From assembly GCF_002149925.1 (NCBI RefSeq), contig NZ_MSLT01000012.1, forward strand, positions 806,001 to 870,000: a DNA stretch of 64,000 nt, read 5' to 3'. This document shows, one piece after another, positions 16,852 through 26,216 of the stretch. Each line of letters begins with the position of its first letter. The first letter of the stretch is position 1. Made by a program: the position numbers and the translations under genes. A model generated the notes under the pieces. The model worked only from the letters and a program-made list of their open reading frames with translations. It made no database searches and was not told the DNA's origin. The DNA is from Thioflexithrix psekupsensis (GTDB taxonomy: Bacteria > Pseudomonadota > Gammaproteobacteria > Beggiatoales > Beggiatoaceae).

Positions 16852-17365
16852 GGCTTAAAAACCTCGCTAATAAATAAGTTAATTCGTTCAATGATAAAAG
16901 CAAAAAAAGCCGAAATAGCTTAACGGAATTAGAGATAAGGTGCAATTCATTTTGCGCCCAAATCCACAGGGGCTGTACAAAATAGTGCATTTTTCTAATT
17001 TTTAGAACAAAAATGGTGCAAATTATCTCACTTTTTTGCTGCTTGCTTGCTAAAAATTGCCTTATTCACTAAGAAATCACCATAAAGCAAAATCGGTCAT
17101 TTTTTTGCTATGCACCATCCGTCGTCATGTCACGGTTTCTGTGGCTTTCTCAAGTTAAATTAGTTTATTAGAAAACACTAATATCACTTATTTTTCGCCG
17201 CATTGCATTGCATCTAAAAACAAAACACGGTAGTTTAGACCGTCTAAACAATAGTGATGGGATTATATGCAATTGTTTGGTTGAGAATTGTCTTTTAATT
17301 CATTGAATTGGCGCGTTATTGGGCATATTGCCGAACGTTGCCTTAGGTCACGGTGTGAATGTTTT
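16852..17365. promoter_or_regulatory. Divergent intergenic region, ridA/nqrA, with a 17-bp palindrome
   Basis: 514 AT-rich bases between divergent transcription units. The clearest element is GTTTAGAC-C-GTCTAAAC at 17233-17249, a perfect 8-bp inverted repeat with one central base, about 115 bp before the nqrA start; it looks like a dimeric regulator's operator. No convincing sigma70 boxes could be fixed by eye. Confidence 0.4.
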
Positions 17366-18730
17366 ATGATGCAAATCAACATTGATAAAGGACTCGATCT
17401 ACCTATTTTAGGCGACCCCTTGCAAATCATTCATGAAGATGCCAATCCCGTCCGCACAGTTGGGTTGTTGGGCAGAGATTATTTGGGATTAAAACCTTCA
17501 ATATTGGTGCAAGAAGGGGAGCGCGTTAAAATTGGACAGGCGTTGTTTTTTGATAAAAGAAATCCTCTGATTAAATTCACTGCACCCGCAGCAGGGGTGG
17601 TGTCGGCGATTCATCGCGGCGCAAAACGGGTGTTGCAATCGGTAGAAATTACCATTGATTCTGAGGAAGAATCTTTAACTTTTCCTCATTATAATCAAGA
17701 ACAATTGCTACATTGTTCTCGCCAACAAATTCAAGAAAATTTGTTAAATAGCGGCTTATGGACAGCATTAAAAACTCGTCCTTATAGCAAAATTCCTGAT
17801 CCTGAAACATCTGCGCATTCTATTTTTATTACGGCAATGGACAGCAATCCATTAGCGGCTGATCCTGCGGTGATTATTGCGCAATATGCCGACGATTTTA
17901 AGAATGGAATTGTGGCATTAACGCGTTTGACAGAAGGCGCTGTGTTTGTGTGTCAAGCACCCGAAGCGAACGTGCCAACCGTACAACACAAACAAGTACA
18001 ATATGTGGCTTTTGCAGGGCCACATCCCGCTGGTGTGGCGGGTACTCACATACACTTTTTAGACCCCGTCAATGCCCATAAAACCGTGTGGACAATTGCT
18101 TATCAAGATGTGATTGCGATAGGTAAATTATTGACCACTGGGAAATTATGGTGTGAACGGATTATTGCTTTAGCGGGGCCAGTGGTGCATCGTCCGCGGT
18201 TAATTCGGACGCGCTTGGGGACGAATACAGAAGAATTGGTGGCGAATGAATTAGCTCACACGCAATCTCGTATTCTTTCTGGTTCTGTTTTTTCGGGTCA
18301 TCGTGTCGCACAAGCAGTGCATTTTCTCGGTCGTTATCATACACAAATCACAGCAATTGAAGAAGCGAAATTGTCCGAACGGGAGTTGCTTGGTTGGTTG
18401 CGTCCCGGTGAAGAGAAATTTTCAGTGATTAATTTATTTATTTCTAGCTTAAAACGCGCCACTAAAAAATTCGCTTTTAACACCAATCAAAATGGTAATT
18501 TCCGTGCAATGGTGCCTTTTACCATTTACGATGAAATTATGCCATTGGATATTCTAACTTCTCCCTTATTGCGTGCCTTATTGGTGAGCGATACGGATAT
18601 GGCGCAGGCTTTGGGTTGTTTGGAATTAGATGAGGAAGATTTGGCTTTATGTACATTTGTCTGTGTGGGCAAATATGAATATGGCCCTATTTTGCGTGCC
18701 AATTTAGATAAAATAGAGCGAGAAGGTTAA
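17366..18730 (+). CDS. nqrA: Na+-translocating NADH:quinone reductase subunit A
   Basis: The frame is open from 17288, but the family begins with a short strand then KGLDLPI. The ATG at 17366 (or 17369) gives [18 protein letters not shown] and ~454 residues, matching the family, so I place the start there. NqrA is the cytoplasmic subunit contributing to ubiquinone binding in the sodium-pumping complex. Seen: [63 protein letters not shown] and the C-terminal [13 protein letters not shown]-like motif ([17 protein letters not shown]). First of six contiguous nqr genes; nqrB starts at the next base. Confidence 0.95.
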   Translation: MMQINIDKGLDLPILGDPLQIIHEDANPVRTVGLLGRDYLGLKPSILVQEGERVKIGQALFFDKRNPLIKFTAPAAGVVSAIHRGAKRVLQSVEITIDSEEESLTFPHYNQEQLLHCSRQQIQENLLNSGLWTALKTRPYSKIPDPETSAHSIFITAMDSNPLAADPAVIIAQYADDFKNGIVALTRLTEGAVFVCQAPEANVPTVQHKQVQYVAFAGPHPAGVAGTHIHFLDPVNAHKTVWTIAYQDVIAIGKLLTTGKLWCERIIALAGPVVHRPRLIRTRLGTNTEELVANELAHTQSRILSGSVFSGHRVAQAVHFLGRYHTQITAIEEAKLSERELLGWLRPGEEKFSVINLFISSLKRATKKFAFNTNQNGNFRAMVPFTIYDEIMPLDILTSPLLRALLVSDTDMAQALGCLELDEEDLALCTFVCVGKYEYGPILRANLDKIEREG

Positions 18731-19942
18731 ATGGCTTTACGACGTTTTTTGGATAAAATTCATCCTCTTTTTTTAAAAGGCGCACCATTAGAACGCTTTT
18801 ATGCGATTTATGAAATGGTGGACAGCGTCCTTTACAACTCAGCTAAACCCACGCAACATGCCCCTCATGTTCGAGATGGGATTAACTTGCAACGGGCAAT
18901 GACTTACGTGGTTTGGGCGACCATTCCTTGTATTTTAATGGCGTTGTGGAATACTGGTTATCAAGCCAATACGGCGATGGCTGCATTGGGATTGAACGGG
19001 ATTGATGGTTGGCGCGGAGCAATATTGGGACTTTTGGGAGTCGGTTTTGACCCTAACAGCCTTTGGGATAATGTCTGGCACGGGTTAGCGTATTTTTTAC
19101 CCATTTATTTTGTCACACTTGTGGTCGGTGGAATTTGGGAAGTGTTATTTGCTGCGGTGCGCGGCCACGATGTCAACGAAGGTTTTTTAGTATCTTCGAT
19201 GTTATTCGCACTGATTTGTCCACCGGATATTCCCTTGTGGCAAGTGGCGATTGGTATTTCTTTTGGTGTGGTCATCGGTAAAGAAGTATTCGGTGGCGTA
19301 GGCAAAAATTTCTTAAATCCTGCTTTGACCGGACGCGCTTTTTTGTACTTCACATTTCCCGCCGAAATGTCAGGGGATACCGTTTGGGTGGCCGTCGATG
19401 GGTTTAGTGGCGCAACTTCTTTGGGTTTAGCGGCGTTGGGCGGAGTCGATTCGATTACAAACAGCGGTATCACATGGACACAATCGTTTATCGGCATCGA
19501 AGCGGGATCGTTGGGAGAAACTTCTGCGCTGGCGTGTTTGTTGGGCGCGGCGTTTTTGCTTTATACACGAGTGGCTTCATGGCGTATTATTGCTGGCGTG
19601 TTTTTCGGCATGGTGGCGACCAGTTTGTTGTTCAATCTGATTGGAAGTGATACAAATCCAATGTTTGCCATGCCGTGGTATTGGCATTTTGTATTAGGTG
19701 GATTTGCGTTTGGGATGATTTTTATGGCGACCGATCCCGTTTCCGCCGCCATGACACAACAAGGACGCTGGATTTTTGGCTTATTGATCGGCGCAATGAC
19801 GGTGTTAATTCGCGTGGTTAATCCTGCTTATCCTGAAGGCATTATGTTGGCTATTTTATTTGGTAATTTATTCGCGCCATTAATTGATTATTTAGTGGTT
19901 AAAGCGAATATCCGCAGAAGAGTAAAACGCAATGCAATCTAA
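18731..19942 (+). CDS. nqrB: Na+-NQR subunit B
   Basis: 403 residues, polytopic membrane protein carrying covalently bound FMN and taking part in sodium translocation and quinone reduction. The flavinylation motif DGFSGATSLG places the FMN-linked threonine at about T229. Also visible: GKEVFGGVGKNFLNPALTGRAFLYF and FMATDPVSAAMTQQGRW. The start ATG follows the nqrA stop directly, so translation is coupled. Confidence 0.95.
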   Translation: MALRRFLDKIHPLFLKGAPLERFYAIYEMVDSVLYNSAKPTQHAPHVRDGINLQRAMTYVVWATIPCILMALWNTGYQANTAMAALGLNGIDGWRGAILGLLGVGFDPNSLWDNVWHGLAYFLPIYFVTLVVGGIWEVLFAAVRGHDVNEGFLVSSMLFALICPPDIPLWQVAIGISFGVVIGKEVFGGVGKNFLNPALTGRAFLYFTFPAEMSGDTVWVAVDGFSGATSLGLAALGGVDSITNSGITWTQSFIGIEAGSLGETSALACLLGAAFLLYTRVASWRIIAGVFFGMVATSLLFNLIGSDTNPMFAMPWYWHFVLGGFAFGMIFMATDPVSAAMTQQGRWIFGLLIGAMTVLIRVVNPAYPEGIMLAILFGNLFAPLIDYLVVKANIRRRVKRNAI

Positions 19943-20777
19943 TTCTCCCTCACTGAATCCATTACAACGTTTTTTACAGCAACCCAATGATAGCACTAGC
20001 AAAACGATAGGTGTTGCTTTGGTGTTGTGTTTGGTGTGTTCGGTTTTTGTGTCGGCAGCGGCCGTCTTATTAAAGCCTTTACAAACGCAAAATAAATTAC
20101 GCGATTTTAAAGAAAATATTTTAGCCGTCGCGGGTTTAGAACCCATTGTGGCGAGTATGGGTAAGGATTATGCGCAATTGTCTTTATTGGATAAGTTTGC
20201 GTTTATTGAAACGCGAATTGTCGATTTAAGAACAGGCGAATATGCGCCACATATCGATCCCACTCAATTCGATTTACAGCAAACTGCACGCGATCCACAA
20301 ACCAGTGATGTATTATCAAAAGCAGAAGACATCGCAGGCATTCAACGGCAGCCGCATTACGCACCTGTGTACGTCGTGAAAACGGCGGATCAGGTGCATA
20401 AGGTGATTATTCCGATTTATGGCAAGGGGCTATGGTCAACGCTATACGGATTTTTATCCTTGCGTGCCAGTGACTTGCGGGTGGAAGGCATTAGTTTTTA
20501 TGCGCATAAGGAAACACCAGGCTTAGGCGGAGAAGTCGATAATCCCAATTGGCGCGCTCAATTTGTTGGCAAGTCGGCTTACGATGCCGATGGCGTGGTG
20601 CGCTTGGCTCTGGCGAAACAAAGCACAGGCAGCGAATTGGCTGATTTGCATTACGTTGATGCGCTGTCGGGAGCGACATTGACCAGTCGCGGTGTTACGC
20701 AATTATTACAATTCTGGCTCGGTGAACAAGGTTTTGCACCTTTTTTACGCAGCCAGTTTGGTCAATCTGGAACTTAG
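19932..20777 (+). CDS. nqrC: Na+-NQR subunit C
   Basis: 281 residues with one N-terminal membrane segment ([20 protein letters not shown]) and a periplasmic flavoprotein domain. The FMN attachment site is [15 protein letters not shown], threonine about T249. [14 protein letters not shown] and [19 protein letters not shown] are family landmarks. The start overlaps nqrB by 11 bases. The cofactor is attached by the ApbE flavin transferase, whose gene is not in the window. Confidence 0.95.
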   Translation: MQSNSPSLNPLQRFLQQPNDSTSKTIGVALVLCLVCSVFVSAAAVLLKPLQTQNKLRDFKENILAVAGLEPIVASMGKDYAQLSLLDKFAFIETRIVDLRTGEYAPHIDPTQFDLQQTARDPQTSDVLSKAEDIAGIQRQPHYAPVYVVKTADQVHKVIIPIYGKGLWSTLYGFLSLRASDLRVEGISFYAHKETPGLGGEVDNPNWRAQFVGKSAYDADGVVRLALAKQSTGSELADLHYVDALSGATLTSRGVTQLLQFWLGEQGFAPFLRSQFGQSGT

Positions 20778-20788
20778 GGGCGATCTTT

Positions 20789-21445
20789 ATGTCACACACA
20801 ATTAAGCACACCTTAACCGATCCATTGGTTAATAATAATCCCATTGCATTGCAAATTTTAGGCGTTTGTTCGGCCTTAGCTGTTACCACAACATTAGCGA
20901 CCGCTTTAATCATGAGTTTATCGTTGACGGTGGTCACTGCTTTTTCTAATTTATTTATTAGTTTATTACGGCATCATATCCCCAGCAATATTCGCATTAT
21001 TGTGCAGATGATTATTATTGCATCTTTAGTGATTGTGGTGGATCAATTGTTACAGGCTTTTGCTTATGAATTAAGCAAGCAATTGTCTGTTTTTGTCGGT
21101 TTAATTATCACCAATTGCATTGTTTTAGGTCGTGCAGAAGCCTTTGCGATGCAGAATCCTCCGCTTCCTAGTTTCTTAGATGGAATTGGCAATGGTTTGG
21201 GATATAGTTTGGTGTTAATTATTGTCGGCATTATTCGGGAATTATTGGGATCGGGTTCTTTGTTAGGCGTGTCGATATTGCCGTTAATTACGGAAGGGGG
21301 TTGGTTTCAACCCTGGGGCATTATGTTGTTGCCGCCCAGTGCGTTTTTTATTATTGGCTTACTTATCTGGGGCTTGCGCACGTGGAAACCCGCACAACAA
21401 GAAAAACCCAGCTATCAACCAGTTAAACGACTTGAGAATATTTAG
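20789..21445 (+). CDS. nqrD: Na+-NQR subunit D
   Basis: 218 residues, six predicted membrane helices. Seen: [57 protein letters not shown] and [20 protein letters not shown]. With NqrE it forms the pseudo-symmetric core holding an intramembrane iron-sulfur centre; the cysteine in [12 protein letters not shown] is one expected ligand. Eleven bases separate it from nqrC. Confidence 0.95.
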   Translation: MSHTIKHTLTDPLVNNNPIALQILGVCSALAVTTTLATALIMSLSLTVVTAFSNLFISLLRHHIPSNIRIIVQMIIIASLVIVVDQLLQAFAYELSKQLSVFVGLIITNCIVLGRAEAFAMQNPPLPSFLDGIGNGLGYSLVLIIVGIIRELLGSGSLLGVSILPLITEGGWFQPWGIMLLPPSAFFIIGLLIWGLRTWKPAQQEKPSYQPVKRLENI

Positions 21446-21464
21446 GGCTTAAATAGGTGAAATA

Positions 21465-22073
21465 ATGGAACATTATTTGAGTTTATTGGTCAAGTCTATT
21501 TTTATTGAAAATTTGGCTTTGGCTTTCTTTTTGGGAATGTGTACTTTTCTCGCCATTTCTAAGAAAATTGAAACGGCATTTGGTTTGGGTGTTGCTGTCG
21601 TTGCGGTGCAGATTATTACTGTCCCTATTAATAATTTAATCTATCAATTTTTATTGAAAGATGGTGCATTGGCATGGGCAGGATTTCCTGATGTGGATTT
21701 GAGCTTTTTAGGCTTAATTAGTTATATCGGTGTGATCGCTGCATTGGTGCAGATTTTAGAAATGTTATTAGATAAATATTTCCCCAGTTTGTACCATGCT
21801 TTAGGGATTTTCTTGCCTTTAATTACGGTAAATTGTGCCATTTTAGGCGGCACTTTATTTATGGTCGAACGCGATTATAATTTTTCTGAAAGTGTCGTTT
21901 ACGGTTTCGGCAGCGGAGTCAGTTGGGCTTTGGCCATTGTGGTATTAGCCGGAATTCGGGAAAAATTAAAATACAGTGATGTGCCTGACGGATTACAAAG
22001 CTTGGGCATTACTTTTATTACCGCAGGGTTAATGTCATTGGGTTTCATGGCATTTTCTGGCATTCAGTTATAA
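21465..22073 (+). CDS. nqrE: Na+-NQR subunit E
   Basis: 202 residues, six helices. Landmarks: [34 protein letters not shown] and [17 protein letters not shown]. Cysteines in FLGMCTFLA and TVNCAILGG are the expected ligands of the centre shared with NqrD. Nineteen bases after nqrD, same operon. Confidence 0.95.
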   Translation: MEHYLSLLVKSIFIENLALAFFLGMCTFLAISKKIETAFGLGVAVVAVQIITVPINNLIYQFLLKDGALAWAGFPDVDLSFLGLISYIGVIAALVQILEMLLDKYFPSLYHALGIFLPLITVNCAILGGTLFMVERDYNFSESVVYGFGSGVSWALAIVVLAGIREKLKYSDVPDGLQSLGITFITAGLMSLGFMAFSGIQL

Positions 22074-22088
22074 TATAGAGAGGTACTT

Positions 22089-23312
22089 ATGCTAGAAATT
22101 ATTTTAGGTGTATTATTATTCACTGCGGTTGTCATTCTATTAGTATTCGTTATTTTGGCCGCCAAGTCGAAATTGGTCGCCAGCGGTTACGTGAATATTG
22201 TCGTGAATGACGAAAAAACCATTCAAGCCAAAGTCGGTTCTAAGTTGTTGGGCGCGTTGTCCGATTCACAGTTATACGTGTCATCGGCGTGCGGCGGCGG
22301 CGGCACGTGCGCCCAGTGTCGCGTGAAAGTATTCAGCGGCGGCGGCGCAATTCTCCCCACGGAACAAAATCATATTACTAAACGCGAAGCCAAAGCTGGG
22401 GATCGCTTGTCGTGCCAAGTCGCCGTAAAACAAGATATGCGTATTCATGTACCAGAAGAGGTGTTTGGCGTTAAAAAATGGCTGTGTACGGTGCGATCTA
22501 ACGACAATGTCGCCACTTTTATTAAAGAATTGGTGTTAGAATTGCCACCCGGTGAACATGTGGATTTTCGCGCAGGCGGTTATATTCAAATCGAAGCCCC
22601 ACCACATCATGTTAAATATCAAGATGTTGCGATTGCTGAACGGTTTCGTGAAGATTGGGATCGGTTTCAGTTGTGGCGTTATGAATCTGTGGTGACTGAG
22701 CCTGTTTTACGGGCTTATTCGATGGCGAATTATCCCGAAGAACAAGGGATTATTATGTTGAATGTTCGTATTGCGACACCGCCGCCGCGTGCGCCTGAAA
22801 CCACGCCACCGGGCAAAATGTCGTCGTATATTTTTAGTTTAAAACCCGGTGATCAGGTGATGATTTCGGGGCCATTCGGGGAGTTTTTCGCCAGAGAAAC
22901 GGATCACGAAATGGTGTTTATCGGGGGCGGCGCGGGCATGGCCCCGATGCGGTCGCATATTTTTGACCAATTACGCCGCTTGAAAAGTCAGCGTAAAATG
23001 ACATTTTGGTATGGGGCGCGCAGTAAACGTGAGATGTTTTACGTGGAAGATTTCGACATGTTGGCGCGGGAAAATCCTAATTTTACGTGGCACGTTGCTT
23101 TATCCGAGCCTTTGCCCGAAGATCAGTGGATAGGATACACGGGATTTATTCACAATGTGTTGTACGAACACTATTTGAAAGATCATCCCGCACCCGAAGA
23201 TTGCGAATATTACATGTGTGGCCCGCCGATGATGAACGCCGCGGTGATTAATATGTTGGAAGGGCTTGGTGTAGAACGGGATAATATTTTGTTGGATGAT
23301 TTTGGGGGGTAA
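22089..23312 (+). CDS. nqrF: Na+-NQR subunit F (NADH dehydrogenase)
   Basis: 407 residues. One N-terminal helix ([20 protein letters not shown]), a 2Fe-2S ferredoxin domain with cysteines at about 68, 74 and 77 ([16 protein letters not shown]) and a fourth near 109 (LSCQVAV), then a ferredoxin-reductase domain with FAD motif [27 protein letters not shown] for NADH and a terminal [12 protein letters not shown] ... LLDDFGG. It is the electron entry point from NADH. Last gene of the operon. A 324-base gap follows. Confidence 0.97.
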   Translation: MLEIILGVLLFTAVVILLVFVILAAKSKLVASGYVNIVVNDEKTIQAKVGSKLLGALSDSQLYVSSACGGGGTCAQCRVKVFSGGGAILPTEQNHITKREAKAGDRLSCQVAVKQDMRIHVPEEVFGVKKWLCTVRSNDNVATFIKELVLELPPGEHVDFRAGGYIQIEAPPHHVKYQDVAIAERFREDWDRFQLWRYESVVTEPVLRAYSMANYPEEQGIIMLNVRIATPPPRAPETTPPGKMSSYIFSLKPGDQVMISGPFGEFFARETDHEMVFIGGGAGMAPMRSHIFDQLRRLKSQRKMTFWYGARSKREMFYVEDFDMLARENPNFTWHVALSEPLPEDQWIGYTGFIHNVLYEHYLKDHPAPEDCEYYMCGPPMMNAAVINMLEGLGVERDNILLDDFGG

Positions 23313-23402
23313 ATTAGCGTTTATTTTGTTGCTTTATTCTGGTGTTTCAAACCTATTTATAGATAGCCATTTATCGGTTTGGTATTGAATCGCTAATGCA
23401 CA

Positions 23403-23448
23403 GAGGAGGGTTTTACTTAAACTGTGCGGTTAAACTAAAACCTTCCTC
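23403..23448 (+). terminator. Hairpin after the nqr operon
   Basis: Arms GAGGAGGGTTTT (23403-23414) and AAAACCTTCCTC (23437-23448), one mismatch, loop 22 nt, 90 bp past the nqrF stop. There is no T-tract on the right, so factor-independent termination is uncertain. The rest of the gap to mpl (23313-23637) shows nothing else distinct. Confidence 0.4.
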
Positions 23449-23637
23449 TTCAAAAACTGAACAATGTCATTGTTAAGCCCATCGAAAATCTTTTAAAAAG
23501 CCACTATCATAGGGCAGTTGATTGTTTCGTAATGTAGAGGATAAATCTCGCTTTATCGTGTCACGTGTGGCGCATTCAAAACAAGATTTAAAAAACTTTT
23601 ACACATGATTTCACCTTAGTACAGTACATTTCACATC

Positions 23638-24993
23638 ATGCACATTCACCTACTCGGCATTGGTGGCACATTTATGGCGGGATTGGCACTGTTAGCACGC
23701 CAACTAGGTCATACCGTAACAGGTTCTGATCACGCCATTTATCCCCCCATGAGCCAGCAATTGGCCGCACAACAGATTACTTATTTTGAAGGCTACGATG
23801 CCGCGCATTTATCGCCCGCGCCCGATTGTGTCATCATTGGCAATGCCATGACTCGCGGTAATCCAGAAGTAGAAGAAGTGTTAAATCGACGTTTATTCTA
23901 TTGTTCGGGGCCACAATGGCTGTTTGATCATGTTTTGCGTGATCGGTGGGTATTAGCAGTCTCAGGGACGCATGGTAAAACCACCACCACCAGCATTTTA
24001 ACTTGGATACTACACCATGCAGGCTTGGCACCGGGCTATCTCATCGGCGGAATCCCTGAAAATTTTGGCGTATCGGCTGATCTTGGGAATAGCGCATTTT
24101 TCGTGATTGAAGCAGATGAATACGACAGCGCATTTTTTGATAAACGCTCTAAATTTCTGCATTATCGCCCGAATACTCTGATTATTAACAATATAGAATA
24201 TGATCATGCCGATATATTCAAGGATTTAGCAGCGATTCAACAACAATTTTACTACTTAGTTCGCGCCCTACCGTCGCAAGGTTTAATTGTTCACGCCCAA
24301 CAAAGCAGTATCGAAACTGTTTTACAACGCGAATGTTGGACTCCCCGCGAAACCTTCGGCGATTCTCACGCCCAATGGCAAGCCGACACGATAGAAGACA
24401 ACGGCTGCCGTTTTCAAGTTAAGTATAACAATAAATCCGTTGGGGATGTGAACTGGTCAATTTTCGGACAACATAATGTAAACAACGCCCTCGCCGCCAT
24501 TGCCGCGGCACGTCATGCGGGTGTACCCGTCGCGCTGGCTTGTGAGGCGTTGGCCACGTTTCAAAACGTCAAACGTCGCCTAGAATGCCGCGGAATCGTG
24601 CAGAATATTCATGTTTACGATGATTTTGCCCATCATCCCACTGCCATTGCGGTGACTCTCGCCGCATTACGCGCCCAAATCGGCCAACAACGCCTTATTG
24701 CCGTATTAGAACCGCGATCCAATAGCATGAAACAAGGTGTGTTTCGTGACAGTTTAGCCGAATCGCTGCAATTAGCCGATCAAGTTATTGTCTATCAACC
24801 GCCGCAATTAAGTTGGTCATTAGCCGAATCATTAGCCCGTTTACCACAGGTTTATTTATTTCAAAATACCGCCTTGCTATTAAACCATTTATTAAGCGAA
24901 GTGAAACCGCATGATCATGTGTTAATTATGAGCAATGGCCATTTTGAACAATTACACGATAGATTATTGCAAGGATTAAAACAACAGGCATGA
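23638..24993 (+). CDS. mpl: UDP-MurNAc:L-alanyl-gamma-D-glutamyl-meso-DAP ligase
   Basis: 451 residues. Mpl reattaches the recycled murein tripeptide to UDP-MurNAc. The Mur-ligase pattern is clear: HIHLLGIGGTFMAGLALLAR at the N-terminus, ATP loop VSGTHGKTTTTSILTW at about 107-122, EADEYDSAFFDKRSKF, NIEYDHADIF, FGQHNVNNALAAIAAA and VYDDFAHHPTAI. FFDKRSKF and the overall length distinguish Mpl from MurC. The gene overlaps ubiX by four bases (ATGA). Confidence 0.95.
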   Translation: MHIHLLGIGGTFMAGLALLARQLGHTVTGSDHAIYPPMSQQLAAQQITYFEGYDAAHLSPAPDCVIIGNAMTRGNPEVEEVLNRRLFYCSGPQWLFDHVLRDRWVLAVSGTHGKTTTTSILTWILHHAGLAPGYLIGGIPENFGVSADLGNSAFFVIEADEYDSAFFDKRSKFLHYRPNTLIINNIEYDHADIFKDLAAIQQQFYYLVRALPSQGLIVHAQQSSIETVLQRECWTPRETFGDSHAQWQADTIEDNGCRFQVKYNNKSVGDVNWSIFGQHNVNNALAAIAAARHAGVPVALACEALATFQNVKRRLECRGIVQNIHVYDDFAHHPTAIAVTLAALRAQIGQQRLIAVLEPRSNSMKQGVFRDSLAESLQLADQVIVYQPPQLSWSLAESLARLPQVYLFQNTALLLNHLLSEVKPHDHVLIMSNGHFEQLHDRLLQGLKQQA

Positions 24994-25607
24994 GTACATT
25001 ACCGATTGCCGTTGCCATAACGGGAGCTTCTGGCGCAATGTATGGCTTAACGCTCATTGAGAAATTATTGCAATTGGGAGAAACGGTTTATTTAATGATT
25101 TCTAAAGCAGGTTTATTAGTCATTGCGATGGAAACTGATTTAAAATTATCGCCCCACACCGCACAAACCGAGCGTTTTTTAAGCGATTATTTTCACGCCG
25201 CACCGGGTCAATTGCGCGTTTTCGGACAAGAAGAATGGACAGCCCCCGTTGCCAGCGGCAGCAGCGTCCCCAGAGCGATGGTGGTGTGTCCTTGCACCAG
25301 CGGGACATTAGCGGCGATTGCCCACGGATTAAGTCAAAATTTAATCGAACGCGCTGCCGATGTGGTTTTAAAAGAAAGGCGTTTATTAATTTTAGTCCAC
25401 CGAGAAACACCCTTGTCCAGCATTCAATTAGAAAATATGTTGACTTTAACCCGCGCAGGCGCAGTTATTTTGCCTGCCAATCCGGGCTTTTATCACCGTC
25501 CTAAACAGGTTGACGAATTAATTATTTTTATTGTGGCTCGAATTCTGGATCAATTACGAATTGAGCATTCTTTATTGCCGCGCTGGGGAGTTGAAATGAA
25601 TGAGTAA
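24990..25607 (+). CDS. ubiX: Flavin prenyltransferase UbiX
   Basis: 205 residues. Makes the prenylated FMN cofactor used by the UbiD decarboxylase in ubiquinone synthesis. Seen: AVAITGASGAMYGLTLIEKL, VASGSSVPRAMVVCPCTSGT, AHGLSQNLIERAADVVLKER, LVHRETPLSSIQLENM and ILPANPGFYHRPK, all standard. Translationally coupled to mpl upstream and overlapping the next gene by eight bases. Confidence 0.95.
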   Translation: MSTLPIAVAITGASGAMYGLTLIEKLLQLGETVYLMISKAGLLVIAMETDLKLSPHTAQTERFLSDYFHAAPGQLRVFGQEEWTAPVASGSSVPRAMVVCPCTSGTLAAIAHGLSQNLIERAADVVLKERRLLILVHRETPLSSIQLENMLTLTRAGAVILPANPGFYHRPKQVDELIIFIVARILDQLRIEHSLLPRWGVEMNE

Positions 25608-26205
25608 AAATGATGTTGAATTAACCGTGCCATTATTTCCATTACACACGGTTTTATTCCCTGGCGGTATTGTGCCATTACGCATTTTTGAGCCGCGTTA
25701 TTTGGACATGGTCAGTCATTGTTTACGTACAGATAGCCCGTTTGGCGTTTGTTTGATTCAAGAAGGCAGCGAATTGGATCATCAAGTGCAAATTCACGAC
25801 ACAGGGACATTGGCAAAAATTATTCATTGGGATCGACGGGCGGATGGCTTGTTAGGCATTGATGCACAAGGACAACAACGTTTTCGCGTGTTATCGCGCC
25901 GCACATTAAGCAATCAATTAATTGAAGCCAGAGTAAAATTATTAGCCGATGATCCCGTGCAAGAATTACCTCATCTTTTTGAAGAATTAGCCGATATTTT
26001 AGCCCATTTATTAAAGCAATTGGACAAGCATTATTGCAGTTTATTAAACATTGATTATCGCAGTGCCAATTGGGTCAGTCATCGTTTAAGTGAATTATTG
26101 CCTTTACCGTTAAAACAACGACAACAATTATTAGAATTAGACAATGCGTTAAAACGTTTGGTGTTATTACAAGAATCTGTGGCCATCATGAAATTACGCG
26201 GCTAA
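25600..26205 (+). CDS. LON N-terminal (substrate-binding) domain protein
   Basis: 201 residues consisting of a LON-N (PUA-like) domain without ATPase or protease: LFPLHTVLFPGGIVPLRIFE, RYLDMVSHCL, FGVCLIQEGSEL, GTLAKIIHW, then a helical bundle ending LPLPLKQRQQLLELDNALKR. Members are thought to bind substrates or proteins, but the role of the stand-alone form is not settled. Third gene of the mpl-ubiX unit; it ends 11 bases from the convergent kinase gene. Separate from full-length Lon at 50513. Confidence 0.85.
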   Translation: MSKNDVELTVPLFPLHTVLFPGGIVPLRIFEPRYLDMVSHCLRTDSPFGVCLIQEGSELDHQVQIHDTGTLAKIIHWDRRADGLLGIDAQGQQRFRVLSRRTLSNQLIEARVKLLADDPVQELPHLFEELADILAHLLKQLDKHYCSLLNIDYRSANWVSHRLSELLPLPLKQRQQLLELDNALKRLVLLQESVAIMKLRG

Positions 26206-26216
26206 TTTGCTGTACA

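Noticed and set aside
17288-17365. Longer N-terminus for NqrA starting at 17288
   Set aside because: The extra 26 residues have no counterpart in the family; NqrA starts just before KGLDLPI, which fits the ATG at 17366/17369.
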